From NCBI RefSeq assembly GCF_000411115.1, contig NZ_KE150250.1, forward strand, positions 1 through 7,426: DNA of 7,426 nucleotides, written 5' to 3'. Below are positions 1 through 6,939 of this stretch, piece by piece. How positions within the stretch are numbered: the stretch's first letter is position 1; each line of letters starts with the position of its first letter. The translations under genes and the position numbers were made by a program. A model generated the notes under the pieces. It did no database searches and had not been told where the DNA came from. It saw nothing but the letters and a program-made list of their open reading frames with translations. The stretch comes from Capnocytophaga granulosa ATCC 51502 (GTDB lineage: Bacteria; Bacteroidota; Bacteroidia; Flavobacteriales; Flavobacteriaceae).

Positions 1-24
1 ATCTTGCGTTCGTTCTTCTTATAA
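1..24 (+). CDS. traE: TraE C-terminus, DUF4134 family (partial, 5' end outside window)
   Basis: Reading from base 1 in frame 1 gives the residues ILRSFFL followed by a TAA stop at 22-24. I recognise this as the usual C-terminal ending of TraE (DUF4134), a small two-helix inner-membrane protein that lies directly upstream of traF in Bacteroidota conjugative transposons and corresponds by position to VirB2 (pilin-like). The stop is 4 bases before the traF start, so the two genes are tightly linked. Only seven codons are visible, so the call depends on this short motif plus synteny. The start and the rest of the protein lie outside the window. Confidence 0.75.
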   Translation: MLRSFFL

Positions 25-28
25 ACTT

Positions 29-379
29 ATGGAGACAAAAAATAGCTATTCTATCAACAAAGGCATCGGCAGAAGTGTAGAGTTCAAAGGACTCAAAGCG
101 CAGTACCTCTTCATCTTTGCAGGAGGACTGCTCTCGGTGCTTATCTTGGTGATGATCCTCTACACGGTAGGAGTCAATTCTTTTGTATGCTTGGGGGTAG
201 GCGTTAGTATGGTCAGCCTTGTGGTTTGGCAGACTTTTTCACTAAACCAGAAATACGGTGAACACGGCCTGATGAAACAAGCAGCTCGCAAACGCCACCC
301 CAAATACCTACGCCACCAAAGATCACCACGCCAATTTATTCGTTACCCTAAACCTAAAACAACCCTCAATGAGAAATAG
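29..379 (+). CDS. traF: Conjugative transposon protein TraF (DUF4133, VirB3-like)
   Basis: This 116-residue protein is a typical full-length DUF4133/TraF. It has a short polar N-terminus, two adjacent hydrophobic helices at about residues 26-46 and 49-70, and a very basic cytoplasmic tail (about 75-110) that opens with the family motif YGEHGLMK. Size, topology and position before the VirB4-like ATPase match VirB3, the small inner-membrane partner of VirB4 in type IV secretion; the VirB3 equivalence is by analogy. The ATG at 29 begins 4 bases after the traE stop. There is no Shine-Dalgarno sequence, as is normal in Bacteroidota. The 3' end overlaps the start of traG by 11 bases, suggesting coupled translation. 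Nothing looks damaged. Confidence 0.93.
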   Translation: METKNSYSINKGIGRSVEFKGLKAQYLFIFAGGLLSVLILVMILYTVGVNSFVCLGVGVSMVSLVVWQTFSLNQKYGEHGLMKQAARKRHPKYLRHQRSPRQFIRYPKPKTTLNEK

Positions 380-2858
380 TTCTAAAATCAACACCTTAGA
401 GAGTAAATTCCCTATTCTTGCCATAGAACAAGACTGCTTGCTCACCAAAGAAGCCGACATCAGCATCGGCTTCGAGGTGCAGCTTCCAGAGCTCTTTACC
501 ATTTCGGGTGAGGACTATGAGATACTCCACTCACTTTGGCATAAGGCTATCAAAGTATTGCCACAGTATACCGTTATCCACAAACAGGACTGGTTTATCA
601 AGGAACAATATGAACCTGAACTGCAAGGCGAGAATTTGAGTTTTCTCTCTCATTCGTACGAAAAGCATTTTAACGAACGCCCGTTCTTAAATCACAGATG
701 CTACCTATTTATCACCCAAACCACTAAAAACCGAATGAGAGCCCAAAGCAACTTTTCCTCCCTTTGCAAAGGGAACTTCTTGCCTAAGGAGCTCACTAAC
801 CGAGAACACGCCACTCAATTCTTGGAAGCGGTAGCGCAGTTAGAGCGTATTTTAAACGACTCTAACCTGATAAAGCTCCGCCAGCTAAAAACAGAGGACT
901 ATATAGGCACTCCCCACAAAAAGGGACTCTTTGAGCAGTATCTCAGCCTTTCCACTGATGAGAAAGAGAGCCTGCAAGATATATGCCTCTCCGCCGAGCA
1001 AATGCGCATTGGTAACCAAAGACTCTGTGTACATACCTTATCAGATACAGAAGACTTACCTTCTAAGGTACAAGCCGATAGTCGTTACGAGCGACTCTCT
1101 ACCGATAAAAGCGACTGCCGTTTATCCTTTGCAGCTCCTGTGGGCTTGCTACTGAGTTGTAACCATATCTACAACCAATATCTGTTCTTGGACAATTCCG
1201 ATGAGAACCTCAGACAGTTTGAGAAATCAGCACGCAATATGCACTCGCTTTCAAGATACAGCCGTAGTAACCAAATCAACAAAGAGTGGATCGAGCAATA
1301 CCTCAATGAGGCACACTCTTACGGACTTTCCTCTATCAGAGCGCACTTTAATGTGATGGCGTGGTCGGACAACCCACAAGAGCTTAGGAGCATTAAAAAC
1401 GATGTGGGTAGTGCTTTGGCGTCAATGGAGTGCAAACCTCGCCATAACACCATAGATACGGCAACTCTCTATTGGGCAGGTATAGCCGGCAATGCCGCCG
1501 ACTTTCCCAGTGAAGAGACTTTCTATACTTTTATAGAGCCCGCTTTGTGCTTTTTGACTCAAGAGACCAACTATCAAAGTTCTTCCAGTCCTTTTGGGAT
1601 TAAGATGGCTGACAGGCTCACAGGCAAGCCTATCCACTTGGATATCTCCGATGAGCCTATGAAGAAAGGGATTATCACCAACCGCAATAAGTTCGTCTTA
1701 GGACCTTCGGGTAGTGGCAAATCCTTCTTCACGAACCACTTAGTAAGGCAATATTACGAGCAAGGAACACATATCGTTTTAGTAGATACAGGGAACTCCT
1801 ACCAAGGGGTCTGTGAGCTTATTCACCACAAGACCAAAGGCAAAGATGGGATTTACTTTACTTATACCGAAGACAATCCCATTGCTTTTAACCCTTTTTA
1901 TACTGATGATGGAGTGTTTGACATCGAAAAGCGAGAGAGTATCAAAACACTGATACTCACCCTTTGGAAGCGAGACAATGAGCCTCCTACACGTGCTGAA
2001 GAGGTAGCCCTTTCCAATGCAGTAAACCTTTACCTGCAATTGGTAAAAGACAATCCCTCGCACACGCCCTCTTTCAATGGCTTTTATGAGTATATCAAGA
2101 ATGACTACCGAGCTATACTACAAGAGAAGCAGGTAAGAGAAAAAGATTTTGATTTGGCTAACTTCCTCAATGTGTTAGAGCCTTATTACAAAGGAGGTGA
2201 ATACGACTATCTGCTCAATTCCGATAAGGAATTAGACCTGCTCTCCAAACGCTTTATCGTCTTTGAAATTGATGCGATTAAAGACCACCCCATACTCTTT
2301 CCTGTGGTTACGATCATCATTATGGAGGTGTTTATCAACAAGATGAGACGTCTGAAGGGTATCCGCAAGATGATTCTCATCGAAGAAGCGTGGAAAGCCA
2401 TTGCCAAAGAAGGAATGGCGGAGTACATCAAGTACCTATTCAAAACTGTGCGTAAGTTCTTTGGAGAGGCAGTAATTGTAACCCAAGAGGTAGATGATAT
2501 TATCCATTCACCTATCGTGAAGGAATCTATCATCAACAACTCCGATTGCAAGATATTGCTCGACCAGCGCAAGTATATGAACAAGTTCGATGCTATCCAA
2601 GCGATGTTAGGACTTACCGAGAAAGAGAAGTCGCAAATCCTATCCATCAATCTCTCCAACGACTCTCATCGCAAATACAAAGAAGTGTGGATAGGCTTAG
2701 GAGGCACACACTCTGCGGTATATGCTACAGAAGTAAGCCGAGAAGAATACTTTGCCTACACCACCGAAGAGAGCGAAAAACACCAAGTGATGGAACTCTC
2801 CGAGAAGTTAGACGGCAATTTGGAAAAAGCTATCGTACAAATGGCTAATGGACTGTAA
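369..2858 (+). CDS. traG: TraG family conjugation ATPase (VirB4-like)
   Basis: This 829-residue protein is a full-length Bacteroidota TraG, the VirB4-type ATPase that powers assembly of, or transport through, the conjugation channel at the inner membrane. The N-terminal third matches the TraG N-terminal domain of this phylum (DUF3875-like, roughly residues 5-75), followed by the VirB4 middle region. The C-terminal ATPase domain carries a Walker A motif GPSGSGKS at residues 445-452 and a Walker B motif MILIEEAW at 668-675 with acidic residues E672 and E673. A conserved TQE motif with Q706 lies at 705-707. The conserved stretch YYKGGEYDYL and the strand KRFIVFEID precede Walker B, as usual for the family. 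All motifs are intact, so it should be active. Its ATG at 369 lies inside the end of traF in another frame. Unlike VirD4 coupling proteins it follows traF and has the VirB4 domain order, so it is not the coupling protein despite the name TraG. Confidence 0.97.
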   Translation: MRNSSKINTLESKFPILAIEQDCLLTKEADISIGFEVQLPELFTISGEDYEILHSLWHKAIKVLPQYTVIHKQDWFIKEQYEPELQGENLSFLSHSYEKHFNERPFLNHRCYLFITQTTKNRMRAQSNFSSLCKGNFLPKELTNREHATQFLEAVAQLERILNDSNLIKLRQLKTEDYIGTPHKKGLFEQYLSLSTDEKESLQDICLSAEQMRIGNQRLCVHTLSDTEDLPSKVQADSRYERLSTDKSDCRLSFAAPVGLLLSCNHIYNQYLFLDNSDENLRQFEKSARNMHSLSRYSRSNQINKEWIEQYLNEAHSYGLSSIRAHFNVMAWSDNPQELRSIKNDVGSALASMECKPRHNTIDTATLYWAGIAGNAADFPSEETFYTFIEPALCFLTQETNYQSSSSPFGIKMADRLTGKPIHLDISDEPMKKGIITNRNKFVLGPSGSGKSFFTNHLVRQYYEQGTHIVLVDTGNSYQGVCELIHHKTKGKDGIYFTYTEDNPIAFNPFYTDDGVFDIEKRESIKTLILTLWKRDNEPPTRAEEVALSNAVNLYLQLVKDNPSHTPSFNGFYEYIKNDYRAILQEKQVREKDFDLANFLNVLEPYYKGGEYDYLLNSDKELDLLSKRFIVFEIDAIKDHPILFPVVTIIIMEVFINKMRRLKGIRKMILIEEAWKAIAKEGMAEYIKYLFKTVRKFFGEAVIVTQEVDDIIHSPIVKESIINNSDCKILLDQRKYMNKFDAIQAMLGLTEKEKSQILSINLSNDSHRKYKEVWIGLGGTHSAVYATEVSREEYFAYTTEESEKHQVMELSEKLDGNLEKAIVQMANGL
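450..473. repeat. 8-bp inverted repeat (hairpin) near the 5' end of traG
   Basis: GAAGCCGA at 450-457 and TCGGCTTC at 466-473 are perfect reverse complements separated by an 8-nt loop (458-465). The hairpin is inside codons 28-35 of traG, about 80 nt after the start codon. It could fold in the mRNA and slow early elongation, or be chance. No U-tract follows, so it is not a terminator. Confidence 0.5.
759..774. repeat. 16-bp perfect palindrome within traG
   Basis: TCCCTTTGCAAAGGGA reads identically on both strands over all 16 bases; the next base pair out (C758 with A775) does not match. It encodes traG codons 131-135 (SLCKG) plus the first base of codon 136. A gapless palindrome makes a poor RNA hairpin but a good DNA site for a dimeric protein. 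No function is known to me for this sequence. Confidence 0.5.
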
Positions 2859-2898
2859 TAAATTAATAATCATACGTAAATCATAATAATTAAAGTCA
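2859..2898 (+). promoter_or_regulatory. AT-rich spacer and leader between traG and traI
   Basis: This 40-bp gap holds only 6 G/C bases and contains the 7-bp direct repeat AATCATA at 2868-2874 and 2879-2885, offset by 11 bp. It has no terminator hairpin and no clear Bacteroidota promoter (no TAnnTTTG box), so traI is most likely read through from traG. The AT-rich leader probably helps translation initiation in place of a Shine-Dalgarno sequence. Confidence 0.35.
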
Positions 2899-3528
2899 AT
2901 GAAGAAAATGTTATTAACGGGGCTTTTTGCTATAACTATGCTGGCAAGCCCCAAACTAAGCGCACAATGGGTAGTAACTGACCCGACTAATTTTGCTCAG
3001 AGCATTATCAACACTACCCAGCAGATAGTGCAAACCTCCTCAACAGCTAAGAATATGCTCAACAACTTCCGAGAGGTAGAAAAGCTCTACAACCAAGGCA
3101 AGGAGTATTACGATGCTCTGAAAAAGGTAAATAACTTGGTAAAAGATGCCCGCAAAGTACAGGAAACGGTGCTACTTGTGGGCGACATTTCCAAGATGTA
3201 TGTGACCAACTTCAAGAAGATGAGCCAAGACCCTAACTTCTCCTCTCAAGAGTTGTCTGCTATTGCCAATGGCTACTCCAAGCTCTTGGGCGAAAGTTCT
3301 AAGCTGCTCAAAGACCTGCAACAAATTGTCAATAGCTCCTCACTCTCTATGAACGACAAAGAGCGTATGGACATTATCGACAAGGTGCATAAGGAAGTGA
3401 AAGAGTACTATAACTTAGTACGCTACTATACCCAGAAGAACATCTCGGTAAGCTACCTACGAGCTAAGAAGCAAAACGATGCGCAAAAGGTACTCTCACT
3501 CTATGGAACGGAACTCAAATACTGGTAA
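2899..3528 (+). CDS. traI: Conjugative transposon protein TraI (DUF4141, secreted; VirB5-like by position)
   Basis: The 209-residue protein starts with a clear Sec signal peptide: basic MKKM, a hydrophobic core to about residue 17, and a likely cleavage after SAQ at residue 23. There is no lipobox cysteine. The mature part begins QWVVTDPTNFAQSI, the recognisable start of DUF4141/TraI proteins, and is rich in polar helices (about 30-180) with a probable coiled-coil character. It is expected to be periplasmic or exposed at the transfer apparatus. By gene order and topology it resembles VirB5, a minor pilus or adhesin-type component; that equivalence is inference. It sits between the ATPase traG and the VirB6-like traJ. 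The ATG at 2899 is chosen because it gives the complete signal peptide. This TraI is unrelated to the F-plasmid relaxase of the same name. Confidence 0.93.
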   Translation: MKKMLLTGLFAITMLASPKLSAQWVVTDPTNFAQSIINTTQQIVQTSSTAKNMLNNFREVEKLYNQGKEYYDALKKVNNLVKDARKVQETVLLVGDISKMYVTNFKKMSQDPNFSSQELSAIANGYSKLLGESSKLLKDLQQIVNSSSLSMNDKERMDIIDKVHKEVKEYYNLVRYYTQKNISVSYLRAKKQNDAQKVLSLYGTELKYW

Positions 3529-3538
3529 AAACTGATAA

Positions 3539-4525
3539 ATGGAAAATCTACACCAAATACTCCGTACTTTATATGATGAGATGATGCCCCTAACAGCTCA
3601 GATGTCTGCCATAGCCAAAGGCTTAGCAGGCTTAGGGGCACTGTTCTATGTGGCAATGCGTATATGGCAAGCCTTAGCCCGTGCCGAACCTGTGGATGTG
3701 TATCCCTTGCTCCGTCCCTTTGCTATAGGGCTGTGTGTGATATTTTTCCCTACTCTGGTGTTAGGAACAATGAATACAGTGCTAAGCCCTGTGGTAACGG
3801 GTACCCATAGCATCTTAGAAGGACAAACACTCGATTTGCACAAACTACAAGAACAAAAAGACCGATTAGAGCGAGAGGCACAATTGCGCAACCCCGAAAC
3901 TGCCTATCTCGTCTCGGATGAAGAGTTTGACAAAAAGATTGATGAATTGGGTTGGATGCCCGAAGATATGGCTGTAATGGCAGGAATGTACATCGAAAGA
4001 GGGATGTATGACCTCAAGCAAAGCATCCGATCGTGGTTTCGTGAACTACTCGAAATGCTCTTTCAAGCAGCCGCTTTAGTGATTGACACCATACGCACTT
4101 TCTTTCTTGTGGTGATGTCTATTTTAGGACCTATAGCCTTTGCCATTTCGGTATGGGATGGATTTCAATCTACCTTACTACAATGGGTTACCCGCTATGT
4201 GAGTGTCTATCTATGGCTTCCTGTATCCGATTTGTTCAGTGCTATTTTAGCACGTATCCAATCCCTTATCTTACAACGAGACATCGAGCAACTCTCCGAC
4301 CCAAGTTTTATTCCTGATACTACCAACACAGCCTACATTATCTTTATGGTCATTGGTATCATAGGCTATTTTACCATTCCCACCGTAGCAGGTTGGATCA
4401 TACAAGCAGGAGGTATGGGTAATTATGGTAGAAATGTAAACCAAGCTACCTCCAATGCAGGTAATATAGCAGGTGCAGGAGCTGGCTCTCTTTCAGGTAA
4501 TATTACAGGTAGGTTAATGAAGTAA
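3539..4525 (+). CDS. traJ: Conjugative transposon protein TraJ (polytopic inner-membrane, VirB6-like)
   Basis: This 328-residue membrane protein matches the Bacteroidota TraJ family. Hydrophobic segments are visible at about residues 23-43, 57-78, 175-208 (long, probably two spans, including the motif GPIAFAISVWDGF), 219-246 and 266-291. A hydrophilic, charged region (about 95-170) lies between the second and third segments and probably forms a soluble loop. The C-terminus is a flexible Gly/Ala/Asn-rich tail (about 296-324). The topology and position agree with VirB6, the polytopic channel component of the inner-membrane platform that contacts the DNA substrate in the Agrobacterium system. 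The start lies only 10 bases after the traI stop, without a Shine-Dalgarno sequence, so the two are co-transcribed. The reading frame is intact. Confidence 0.95.
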   Translation: MENLHQILRTLYDEMMPLTAQMSAIAKGLAGLGALFYVAMRIWQALARAEPVDVYPLLRPFAIGLCVIFFPTLVLGTMNTVLSPVVTGTHSILEGQTLDLHKLQEQKDRLEREAQLRNPETAYLVSDEEFDKKIDELGWMPEDMAVMAGMYIERGMYDLKQSIRSWFRELLEMLFQAAALVIDTIRTFFLVVMSILGPIAFAISVWDGFQSTLLQWVTRYVSVYLWLPVSDLFSAILARIQSLILQRDIEQLSDPSFIPDTTNTAYIIFMVIGIIGYFTIPTVAGWIIQAGGMGNYGRNVNQATSNAGNIAGAGAGSLSGNITGRLMK

Positions 4526-4553
4526 AAACAAGTCTAATTGAATACTAAAATTA

Positions 4554-5177
4554 ATGGAATTTAAAATCTTTAGAAACATCGAAAACGGATTCAAGCAAAT
4601 CCGTATGTATGCCATAGCCTTTGCTGTGCTCTGCTCAGGCGTGAGTATCTTCGCTGTAGGCTATGCCTATTACTTTGCTGAGAAACAGCGCGAGAAAATC
4701 TATGTGTTAGACAATGGCAAATCACTAATGCTGGCACTCTCTCAAGATGAGAAAATCAATCGCCCTGTCGAGGCTAAAGAACACGTGCGCAGGTTTCACG
4801 AACTCTTCTTCAACTTAGCCCCCGATAAAAAAGCAATTGAAGACAATACTAAACGTGCCTTCTTTATGGCTGATAAATCTGCCTTTAACTACTATAAAGA
4901 TTTGGCTGAAAAAGGCTATTACAACCGCATCATCTCTGGTAATATCCTCCAACGGGTAGTCATCGATAGTGTGCGCTGTAACTTTAATAGCTATCCTTAT
5001 CAGGTGGAAACCTTTGCCAAGCAGTTCATCACTCGTGCTAGCAACATCACCGAAAGGAGTCTTATTACCTCCTGCAGGTTGATTAACTCCGTGCGTTCTG
5101 ATAACAACCCTCAAGGGTTTATCATCGAACAGTTCAATGTAATAGAAAACAAAGACCTTAGAACCGTAGAGAGATGA
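4554..5177 (+). CDS. traK: Conjugative transposon protein TraK (VirB8-like bitopic membrane protein)
   Basis: This 207-residue protein matches the Bacteroidota TraK family. It has a short cytoplasmic N-terminus containing FRNIENGFKQIR, one membrane helix at about residues 19-42, and a periplasmic domain of about 165 residues. The C-terminal block is the most characteristic part: NITERSLITSCRL followed by RSDNNPQGFIIE and a terminal NVIENKDLR. The size, single N-terminal helix and soluble periplasmic domain are those of VirB8, a scaffold that links the inner-membrane platform to the core complex. Two periplasmic cysteines, C142 and C174, could form a disulfide. The ATG at 4554 follows the traJ stop by 28 AT-rich bases. 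Its stop codon overlaps the traL start as ATGA. Confidence 0.95.
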   Translation: MEFKIFRNIENGFKQIRMYAIAFAVLCSGVSIFAVGYAYYFAEKQREKIYVLDNGKSLMLALSQDEKINRPVEAKEHVRRFHELFFNLAPDKKAIEDNTKRAFFMADKSAFNYYKDLAEKGYYNRIISGNILQRVVIDSVRCNFNSYPYQVETFAKQFITRASNITERSLITSCRLINSVRSDNNPQGFIIEQFNVIENKDLRTVER

Positions 5178-5479
5178 TAGCCAAAATCCAGAGAGAGATA
5201 CATTCTCTAAAAAAGCAAACCCAAAGCTATTGCCAGGGACTTTCACCCTCACAAAGAAAACGCTTGGTACTCTTAGCCTTTGCAGCCTACTCGCTACTTA
5301 CTCTTTTTATACTATGGCACGCTTACCAAGAGTACCACCAAGGCGAAGCCCCTGCCATACAGCATATTGACAACAAGGCTATTGTACCTACTGAGGGGAA
5401 TACCCCAAAAAAGGATTCGTTAATTTTTAAACAACTTAATAATGGAAAAGAACACACCCCTTCCAGAGCAAAACGGTAA
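5174..5479 (+). CDS. traL: Conjugative transposon protein TraL (DUF3989, small membrane protein)
   Basis: This 101-residue protein has the layout of TraL/DUF3989. A polar, basic N-terminus contains the motif LSPSQRKR (residues 23-30), followed by one membrane helix at about 31-51 and a short polar, probably periplasmic tail. Its molecular role is not defined to my knowledge; gene order and co-occurrence with TraK and TraM imply a small accessory subunit of the type IV secretion inner-membrane complex. Start ATG and the traK stop share the sequence ATGA (5174-5177), a classic arrangement for re-initiation or coupled translation. The last 12 codons and the stop overlap the start of traM in another frame (5442-5479), so the TraL C-terminal residues NGKEHTPSRAKR are encoded by DNA that also encodes the TraM N-terminus. 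Confidence 0.9.
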   Translation: MIAKIQREIHSLKKQTQSYCQGLSPSQRKRLVLLAFAAYSLLTLFILWHAYQEYHQGEAPAIQHIDNKAIVPTEGNTPKKDSLIFKQLNNGKEHTPSRAKR

Positions 5480-6845
5480 TATCCCTGCCTCAGATAAGGC
5501 TAACGCTTCTTCTACACCGAGTTTCTTGGTCAGTGAAGAAGAGGAAAAAGCCCTCCAAGAGCGCAATGAGGAAAAAGCCCTTGCTAAAAAACAACAACTC
5601 AAGAAAATCATTATCTATGCCCTAATGGGGATAATCTTCCTCGCTTGTATGTATCTGCTTTTTGGTGGCGGAAGTGAGCAAGAGCAAACACAAGTAGGCA
5701 TCAATGAGGCAATACCACAAGCTACCGAAACCCTCTTGCCTTCTGATAAGGAAAAAGCCTACGAAGAAGCCCTCTTAGAAGAAAAAGAAGCTGATAAAAA
5801 AGCCTCTCTCAATGCGCTGTCTGATTATTGGCAAGAAGACGAAGGCGAGGAGTATCCCGAAGCTATCGAGGAGGAAGAAGAACCCACTCCACGTTATCGC
5901 AAGGCTACCCCTAATGCCTTTGAACGTTCCGCTCAGTCTTATCGCGATATTCACCAGACTTTAGGCAGTTTCTACCAAGACAATAGTGCTTACGAGGAGC
6001 AACAACGACTCAAAGAAGAGATAGCCTCACTCAAGTCTCAACTCTCCAATAAGCAAGATCCTACCTCTATAGATGCCCAAATGGCATTGATGGAAAAGTC
6101 TTATGAAATGGCTTCAAGATATTTGCCTAAAGGACAACAAAACCCTTCAATGATGGGGGGTGCAGGCTCACAAGAGGGCGAGGAAAACAATAGTAGCGAA
6201 GCTGACAATGCAGAACAGAGTAAAAACATTGCTCCTGTCTATACTCCAGAGGAAAAGGTCGTCAGTCGTTTGCCCCGCAAGCAGTCCGAGAAGGAGGCTC
6301 TGCAAGAATGGGTGAAGGAGCAACAGACCGCTTTTTTCAATGGCGAGAGCTTTAAGCCACAAGGCAGTATCCTAAAGAATAGCATTCGCGCTTGTACACA
6401 TATCGAACAGCTATTAGGAGAAAACTCAAGGGTGCAGCTAAGACTTTTAGAGCCTATACGAGTAGCAGGCATACTCATTCCCAAAGGAGAACTGCTTACA
6501 GCCTCTGCTAAAGTGAGTGGAGATAGATTGTTACTCACCGTAAAATCCTTAGAATACAAGGGCAAGGTGATTCCTGTCTCTATAGCTGCCTACGACATCG
6601 ATGGGCAACAAGGGTTATACCTGCCTGCTTCTTCCGATGCCAATGCTTTTAGAGAAATAGCAGCAGGAATGAGCAAAAGTTCAGGGAGTAGCTTTACCTT
6701 TAGCTCTTCCGCCAAAGATCAAATTGTCTCGGAGCTGAGCAAAGGGGTCGTACAAGGAGGTACGTCTTATCTTTCTAAAAAGATTGCACAACCTTCCATA
6801 AGGGTTAAAGCAGGTTATCAGCTCCTACTCATCTCTAAAAAATAA
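5442..6845 (+). CDS. traM: Conjugative transposon protein TraM (VirB10-like periplasmic scaffold)
   Basis: This 467-residue protein is a full-length Bacteroidota TraM. It has a cytoplasmic N-terminus (1-53), one membrane helix at about 54-77, and a long periplasmic linker. The linker includes an acidic cluster (11 of 16 residues D or E at 132-147), a short coiled coil around 184-203 (L190, I194, L197, L201) and a low-complexity Gly/Ser/Glu region near 237-262. The conserved C-terminal TraM domain runs from about 312 to 467 and contains the recognisable stretches NSIRACTHIEQ and IRVAGILIPKGELLTA. The arrangement matches VirB10, which spans the periplasm and joins the inner-membrane energy source to the outer-membrane pore; the analogy is accepted for the family but inferred here. 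The next in-frame Met is residue 70, inside the helix, so the ATG at 5442 is the likely start despite its 38-base overlap with traL. Confidence 0.95.
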   Translation: MEKNTPLPEQNGNIPASDKANASSTPSFLVSEEEEKALQERNEEKALAKKQQLKKIIIYALMGIIFLACMYLLFGGGSEQEQTQVGINEAIPQATETLLPSDKEKAYEEALLEEKEADKKASLNALSDYWQEDEGEEYPEAIEEEEEPTPRYRKATPNAFERSAQSYRDIHQTLGSFYQDNSAYEEQQRLKEEIASLKSQLSNKQDPTSIDAQMALMEKSYEMASRYLPKGQQNPSMMGGAGSQEGEENNSSEADNAEQSKNIAPVYTPEEKVVSRLPRKQSEKEALQEWVKEQQTAFFNGESFKPQGSILKNSIRACTHIEQLLGENSRVQLRLLEPIRVAGILIPKGELLTASAKVSGDRLLLTVKSLEYKGKVIPVSIAAYDIDGQQGLYLPASSDANAFREIAAGMSKSSGSSFTFSSSAKDQIVSELSKGVVQGGTSYLSKKIAQPSIRVKAGYQLLLISKK

Positions 6846-6939
6846 CCTTTCAGACAAACCCATAAACACACAACAAAGCACAAAACAACACAATTATTTA
6901 TTTTTCAACCTATTAAACACACTTAATATCATTTTATTT
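6846..6939 (+). promoter_or_regulatory. 94-bp G-depleted, A/C-rich leader upstream of traN
   Basis: This is the longest non-coding gap in the window. The + strand contains only two G residues (6853 and 6878), with an A/C-rich first half and an A/T-rich second half. An RNA of this composition cannot form stable stems, so the traN start should be fully accessible. I see no terminator hairpin. A weak resemblance to the Bacteroidota -7 box (TATTTTTC versus TAnnTTTG, around 6898-6905) lacks a matching -33 element, so a promoter is not supported. The best reading is an unstructured leader that sets traN translation within the same operon. Confidence 0.4.

Noticed and set aside
2191..2200. AAGGAGGTGA inside traG, a near-perfect Shine-Dalgarno sequence.
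   Set aside because: It encodes the conserved KGGE of the TraG family, no start codon follows at a suitable distance, and Bacteroidota rarely use Shine-Dalgarno initiation.
2207..2659. 150-codon open frame on the - strand opposite traG.
   Set aside because: It lies wholly within a well-supported ATPase gene covering the Walker B region, has no recognisable domain and no operon context on that strand.
2546..2848. 100-codon + strand frame inside the end of traG.
   Set aside because: Arg-rich out-of-frame translation of traG, with no support beyond being open.
4815..5252. 145-codon open frame on the - strand opposite traK and the start of traL.
   Set aside because: The + strand genes match known families; this frame has no recognisable features and is a shadow of them.
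5395..5406. GGGGAATACCCC followed by A-rich sequence near the end of traL, possible terminator.
   Set aside because: The stem is only 4 bp, it sits inside traL, the following run is A not T on the + strand, and genes continue downstream in the same operon.
6898..6905. TATTTTTC before traN as a Bacteroidota -7 promoter box.
   Set aside because: The final G of TAnnTTTG is missing and there is no TTTG/TTG-type -33 element at the right distance; by-chance matches are common in AT-rich DNA.
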